From positions 1-7,869 of the forward strand of contig JAQVHG010000097.1 in the NCBI GenBank assembly GCA_028696365.1: a DNA stretch of 7,869 nt, in the 5' to 3' direction. Numbering within the stretch: the stretch's first letter is position 1; each line of letters begins with the position of its first letter. The position numbers and the translations under genes are program-made. Positions 4,369 through 7,869 of the stretch are shown piece after piece. The notes beneath the pieces are model-generated. The model saw nothing but the letters and a program-made list of their open reading frames with translations, was not told where the DNA came from and made no database searches. This DNA comes from Methanofollis sp. (GTDB taxonomy: Archaea; Halobacteriota; Methanomicrobia; Methanomicrobiales; Methanofollaceae).

Positions 4369-6234
4369 TTACTCTTCTGAATTCTCTGGCAGGGACGTCT
4401 GCACCGGCACGCGCCCGATCTTCTCGACCAGTCCAGCGAGCGCCTCCTCGCGCATCCCCTCGACGAACTTGATCGACCCGACCACCAGGTGGCCGCCGCC
4501 GCTGATCCCGCCGCCCTTGATCTCCTCGTGGAGTTCCCTGACCATCTGCGGGATATTCATCATCACGCCACGGGAACGGAGCACCGCAAAGTCTGGGCCA
4601 AACCCGAGCGTGACTACCGGTTCGCCAGGGTGCTGCTGGCAGAGACGGTCGTGGATCTCGCCAGACGTCTTGCCCGGCGGCGGGAACGTGAACCTGTGGG
4701 CAAAGATCTCCACGTCGATCCTGAAGAGATGTGCGCCGTTCGGGAGGATCTCCTCGGTGACATGGGGCATGGACGCACTCATCTGGTCCTCGATAGCGGC
4801 GTTTGCCTCATCGACCAGAAGGCTAACGAACCTGTCCTGTAACTCCCGCTCGCCGTCCACATTCAGGAGGTCCTTGACGATCTCCCTGCCGTCGTTGAAC
4901 CTGAGCCAGAACTGCTCATAGTCCAGGGCCAGGGCGATGTCCTTGCACTCGTCCTCGGTGTAGTCGTCGGCGATGAGGTCCAGGTAGCGCTGCCTCTCAG
5001 GTGCCTCACTCCGGTCACCGACACCGGCAACCGCCGGGAAGTGTTTGATCCTGTCGCTCACACCCGGGAAGATGAGCCGTGCCACCTCGGTCCCGAGCAT
5101 CCCGGCCGTAATCCCAAAGTCGGCACCCACATGATAGGGGTTGACATGGGCGACCAGGTAGTCGTCGACGACGGCGTCTGGGTGGTGGTGGTCGACGACG
5201 ATGATCGGGAGGTCGTAGACCTTTGCCACCTTCATTGCCGGGATATCCTCCTCGGTGGACCCATTGTCCATCAGGACGATCAACGGCAACTTCTGCCCGA
5301 ACCTGACATTGTCCTTCAGGGCGAAGTCGAGGTCCCTCGTGATATCCTCGATCTCATAGAAGGGCGCCTTCGACGGCGAGCGCTTGAAGAGATAGTACGC
5401 CGTGTCCAGGTCGTTGCCCTCATCCTTGATGAGAGAGACCACCGCCTGCTCGACCGCGACCGCCGCGCTGATCCCGTCGGCATCGGCGTGGTGGCGAAGG
5501 ATGATCGGCTGGGCCTCGAAGACCGCCCGCCTGATCCGCTTGGCGACCTTCCGCATCTCAGGGCGCAGTTGCTCCATCGCCTCGCTCTCGATGAGGAGCG
5601 GGATGTCTTCGGGCTCAGAGCGGGCATCGAGTGCCTCCTCGATCCGGTCATGGACCCTCTGGGCGTCCTCTCCAGAGAGGCGCTCCATAGCACTGACCTC
5701 GATCTGGAGCTGGTTCTGCCGGCGCATCACCTCTCCGACGACAAAAACCGAGTCGCCGAGTTCGACCTCGGGGTAGGCACGCACCCCGGCCTCGACAAAG
5801 GCGGCGGCGTTCCCATTCCCGGTCGCGTCGACCAGGGTGAAGATCGTCGGCCCACTCGTCTGCTTGATCTGGGCGACGATTGCCTCAAGAGTGACGTCAC
5901 GCCCGACCCGTGAAGCCAGGTCGCCAAGCCCGGTCACCTTCGCCTGTCTGGTCACACTCTCCAATCGGAAGACCGTGGGGGTGACCTCGGCAAGGTCGAT
6001 GTTCCCGTTGTTCCTGATGTTGATGACCTTCACGAAGATCTGTTCTCTCTCCTCGTGCCGGCCAAGGACATTGCTCTTGTGGACCAGGCCCTTGAGTCTG
6101 GCATTCAACTGGACAAAAGTGCCGAAGTTTGCAAAGCCCTGCACTGTTCCTGCATAGATCTTGCCTTCTTCGACATCCTCGAGCCCGCATCCCGGACCGA
6201 GGGAGTACACAATCGTATCTTCTTGTTGTACCAT
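4369..6234 (-). CDS. Archaeal RecJ-like DHH phosphoesterase/nuclease with S1 and OB domains
   Basis: This 621-aa cytoplasmic enzyme is expected to hydrolyse phosphodiester bonds of single-stranded DNA or RNA using two metal ions. Residues about 21-84 form an S1 RNA-binding domain (EEGKIYAGTVQGFANFGTFVQL). Residues about 94-185 form a second OB fold. The DHH catalytic domain follows: motif I HADADG (249-254), motif II Asp323 in LIVLMDNGS, motif III DHHHPD (348-353) and motif IV AGVGDRS (403-409). The DHHA1 domain closes the protein with SGGGH (578-582). All catalytic residues are present. This architecture fits the archaea-specific RecJ-like group COG1107, whose members I recall as often carrying an N-terminal DnaJ-type zinc finger; this protein has only three cysteines (16, 430, 532) and so no such finger. 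Relation to GAN or HAN nucleases is possible but unproven. The ATG is fixed by an in-frame TGA four codons upstream. The preceding gene ends 28 nt away. Confidence 0.9.
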   Translation of the reverse strand: MVQQEDTIVYSLGPGCGLEDVEEGKIYAGTVQGFANFGTFVQLNARLKGLVHKSNVLGRHEEREQIFVKVINIRNNGNIDLAEVTPTVFRLESVTRQAKVTGLGDLASRVGRDVTLEAIVAQIKQTSGPTIFTLVDATGNGNAAAFVEAGVRAYPEVELGDSVFVVGEVMRRQNQLQIEVSAMERLSGEDAQRVHDRIEEALDARSEPEDIPLLIESEAMEQLRPEMRKVAKRIRRAVFEAQPIILRHHADADGISAAVAVEQAVVSLIKDEGNDLDTAYYLFKRSPSKAPFYEIEDITRDLDFALKDNVRFGQKLPLIVLMDNGSTEEDIPAMKVAKVYDLPIIVVDHHHPDAVVDDYLVAHVNPYHVGADFGITAGMLGTEVARLIFPGVSDRIKHFPAVAGVGDRSEAPERQRYLDLIADDYTEDECKDIALALDYEQFWLRFNDGREIVKDLLNVDGERELQDRFVSLLVDEANAAIEDQMSASMPHVTEEILPNGAHLFRIDVEIFAHRFTFPPPGKTSGEIHDRLCQQHPGEPVVTLGFGPDFAVLRSRGVMMNIPQMVRELHEEIKGGGISGGGHLVVGSIKFVEGMREEALAGLVEKIGRVPVQTSLPENSEE

Positions 6235-6262
6235 TTCTTTAACTCACTTGATTGTAGATGTG

Positions 6263-7456
6263 TTATGTATTCTCAGCTGAACAAAGGGCGGCAAGCCGTT
6301 CTTCGCCGTCTCTCCTCCCTTTTGCGATGATGCGATCGCCTGCATGAAGCCGTTCGTCACGACCAGGACGGTATTTCCAGCGTTCACCGCCGCGTTTGAC
6401 CGCCAGCACCACCATCCCTGTGACCGTCGCAAGCGACGCCTCTTTGAGACTCCGCCCGGCAAGGGCCGAGCCCCTCTCTACCTGGAGGTGGGTGATGATC
6501 TCGTCTGACTCGCGCACGATCATCCTGAAGACCGGCGGGATCTCGATGTCCCTGAGGAGGACGTCGGCGATCGAAGAGGCTGCTCCCGAGATGGTCTCGG
6601 CAAAGGAGGAGAGATAAAGGAGACCGCGGAGATATTCCACGTTCTCGATCCTCTTCGCGGCTTCAAGCACCCATAGGTCGAACTGGTAGCGCATGTCCTC
6701 CATCCGTTCATTGAGGACGACAACCTCCTGGGCCACGTCTTCATTGGTGAAGAGAAGAGAGGTGTATGCAAGTCCGACTGCAAGTTCTGAGAGATTTTTC
6801 ATCTCTATCATGAGGGCGACGGCGCGGTCGAGGTCGTCGACGCATCCGGCTTTTGCCGCTTCTTGTTTTGCTTCCTGGACCGCACCGACCATGGTGTGGA
6901 AGGAGGGAATACCGGCCTCGAGCCCTTTTGCAAGGAGGATGTCACCGGCCGTGACCCGCGAGTACTTGTCAGGGTCGTAGATCCAGCCGATCCCCCGTCT
7001 GATAGCGATGACACGCATCCCTGACCTACTCTGGAGTTTCACCTCGCCCAGCGTCTGGCCGTCGAGAACTGAGCCTGCCTGAACCTCAACCCGCACCGTG
7101 ACCTCCTCTGCCTCGGGGAGGGCGTTTCTGAGTTTTTGCGGGAATTTTGCCCCTTTGAGAATGAGTTTTGCGATCTCAGAGGCCGAGTTCGAGATCCGCT
7201 CGGCCGACTCGGCGATCTGTAGCAGTCCGCTCATCGACTCGGCCTCCTCTACCCGCCGCGCCCCGAGCATCGCTGAGATCCGGGCCTGATAGACGTGCCG
7301 GTTCATGATCTCTTCGAGGTTTCCCACCTCACCGGCGACGTCCCGGCTTTCAAAAAGAATGGCAGAATAGGCGAGGTCAACCATCAGTTCAGAGATGTCT
7401 TTCATCTCGATGAGGACATCTTTGAGGCTGGTCGGCTGATATTCGACTTCCATCAT
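6263..7456 (-). CDS. Tandem PhoU-like/TrkA_C protein, probable ion-transport regulator (COG3273-like)
   Basis: This 397-aa soluble protein is made of two similar halves, residues about 11-178 and 211-380. Each begins with a helical PhoU-like bundle: MIEMKDISELMVDLAYSAILF versus MIEMKNLSELAVGLAYTSLLF, then E-x-x-ISxxASxIA at about 87-96 and 287-296. Each half ends with a TrkA_C (RCK_C) beta domain: V.V..GS.L.G..L.E..L....GM.V.A..RG..W.Y.P.......AGD.…AKG, at about 120-178 and 321-380. TrkA_C domains bind small ligands and regulate cation channels or transporters. Proteins with PhoU plus TrkA_C are often found near MgtE-like cation transporters. No transporter is visible here, and there is no membrane segment. 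The start is the ATG at 7456 or the adjacent one at 7453. The gene has its own promoter and probably shares a transcript with the DHH nuclease downstream. Confidence 0.87.
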   Translation of the reverse strand: MMEVEYQPTSLKDVLIEMKDISELMVDLAYSAILFESRDVAGEVGNLEEIMNRHVYQARISAMLGARRVEEAESMSGLLQIAESAERISNSASEIAKLILKGAKFPQKLRNALPEAEEVTVRVEVQAGSVLDGQTLGEVKLQSRSGMRVIAIRRGIGWIYDPDKYSRVTAGDILLAKGLEAGIPSFHTMVGAVQEAKQEAAKAGCVDDLDRAVALMIEMKNLSELAVGLAYTSLLFTNEDVAQEVVVLNERMEDMRYQFDLWVLEAAKRIENVEYLRGLLYLSSFAETISGAASSIADVLLRDIEIPPVFRMIVRESDEIITHLQVERGSALAGRSLKEASLATVTGMVVLAVKRGGERWKYRPGRDERLHAGDRIIAKGRRDGEERLAALCSAENT

Positions 7457-7581
7457 GGTCAGTACCGTCTTCCATTTTGGTATTGTCCCGAGGGTATATT
7501 AACTGGTAGTTGGGCGCACCTCTTAAGGGATGCACGGGTTCCACCTACGCCAGCGGTAGCCGGGGATGGTGGGACAGACAC
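7457..7581. other. Upstream region of the PhoU/TrkA_C gene
   Basis: I see no gene here. The right part (7530-7581) may be the weakly conserved left end of repeat copy B (CCGGGGAT compared with CCGGGAT near 3770). The left part holds the promoter of the leftward gene. Confidence 0.4.
7494..7502 (-). promoter_or_regulatory. TATA box for the PhoU/TrkA_C-nuclease operon
   Basis: The minus strand reads TTAATATAC, about 42 nt before the ATG at 7456. It predicts a start near 7472 and a leader of about 16 nt. No strong ribosome site is seen; a GGT at about 7466-7468 is the only candidate. Confidence 0.45.
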
Positions 7582-7862
7582 CATGGTCCCTGGAAGTGCG
7601 GCGAGACTGATTTTGCAGGGACAACTCTATGATCCACCATGCCACACGATAGGGTCGCGAGGAGTGCAACCCCCTCGTTATGGTTGTCTATCCTGCCTTC
7701 CCGGATTCATCGTGGTCATGGGGGTCCGGGGGCGGCGCCCCAGGCAAGAAACTATGGGAAGGCATTTAAGTCGCGCGTACACCCAAAGCGGTGAGGATTT
7801 CTACAAAGATGAAGGATGGTTCTTTTTGGCGGGGAGTGTGCTCTTGAAGATTTTCAATCTTC
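7582..7862 (+). repeat. Dispersed GC-rich repeat, copy B
   Basis: This is in direct orientation with copy A, at an offset of 3800 nt over the best-conserved part. Landmarks: GCAA at 7666; arm TGCCTTCCC (7694-7702); ATCGTGGTC (7709-7717); GGGGGTCCGGGGGCGGCGCCCC core (about 7720-7741), which can fold on itself; opposing arm GGGAAGGCA (7756-7764); GAGG then TTTCTACA (7793-7805); and a triloop hairpin GAAGATT-TTC-AATCTTC (7846-7862). The copy may continue past the right edge. No open frame in it looks like a protein. Confidence 0.7.
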
Positions 7863-7869
7863 TCGTCCA

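Noticed and set aside
5041..5913. A 290-codon open frame on the plus strand inside the DHH nuclease gene
   Set aside because: It is antisense to a gene with intact catalytic motifs, and its translation is dominated by Asp, Arg, Leu and Val as expected from high-GC antisense.
7510..7600. A possible tRNA, suggested by GGTTCC-like and paired GC-rich segments
   Set aside because: No cloverleaf could be laid out: the T-loop consensus, anticodon stem and acceptor pairing are missing.

Overview
The window looks like chromosomal DNA of a methanogenic archaeon, most likely of the order Methanomicrobiales. Supporting signs are a DUF3821-type surface protein with a Thr/Pro stalk and C-terminal anchor, an archaeal DHH nuclease with S1 and OB domains, a PhoU/TrkA_C protein, a small DUF7123-like winged-helix protein, archaeal TATA/BRE promoters, and GGAGG/GGTG-type ribosome binding sites. 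The genus cannot be fixed from the sequence. All eight supported genes are on the minus strand, so transcription runs right to left.

Right part, in order of transcription: a non-coding stretch (7457-7869) holds one copy of a GC-rich repeat. Next comes a two-gene unit: a 397-aa protein built from two PhoU-like + TrkA_C halves (7456-6263), and 28 nt later a 621-aa DHH phosphoesterase (6234-4369) with a hairpin/T-run terminator. A gap of about 1.2 kb (4368-3160) follows. It has no credible gene but holds a second copy of the repeat and several further GC-rich hairpins.

Left part: a secreted, anchored DUF3821 protein (3159-2140), a winged-helix protein (2009-1758), an unrecognised 65-aa protein (1728-1531) and a small Ras-like GTPase (1385-894) each appear to have their own promoter. 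A small lipoprotein (746-384) then runs with a 2-nt gap into the start of adenine deaminase (381-1), which leaves the window.

Functional picture: the genes are mostly housekeeping or envelope functions (purine salvage, nucleic-acid processing, a probable ion-transport regulator, a surface protein) plus small unknowns. I see no phage, CRISPR, toxin-antitoxin or secondary-metabolite system. The least explained element is the dispersed repeat of about 225 bp. Its two copies are direct repeats about 3.8 kb apart that bracket the PhoU/TrkA_C-nuclease unit. Each copy has a closing inverted repeat, a GC-rich core, and a 3' triloop hairpin whose stem is kept despite base changes.
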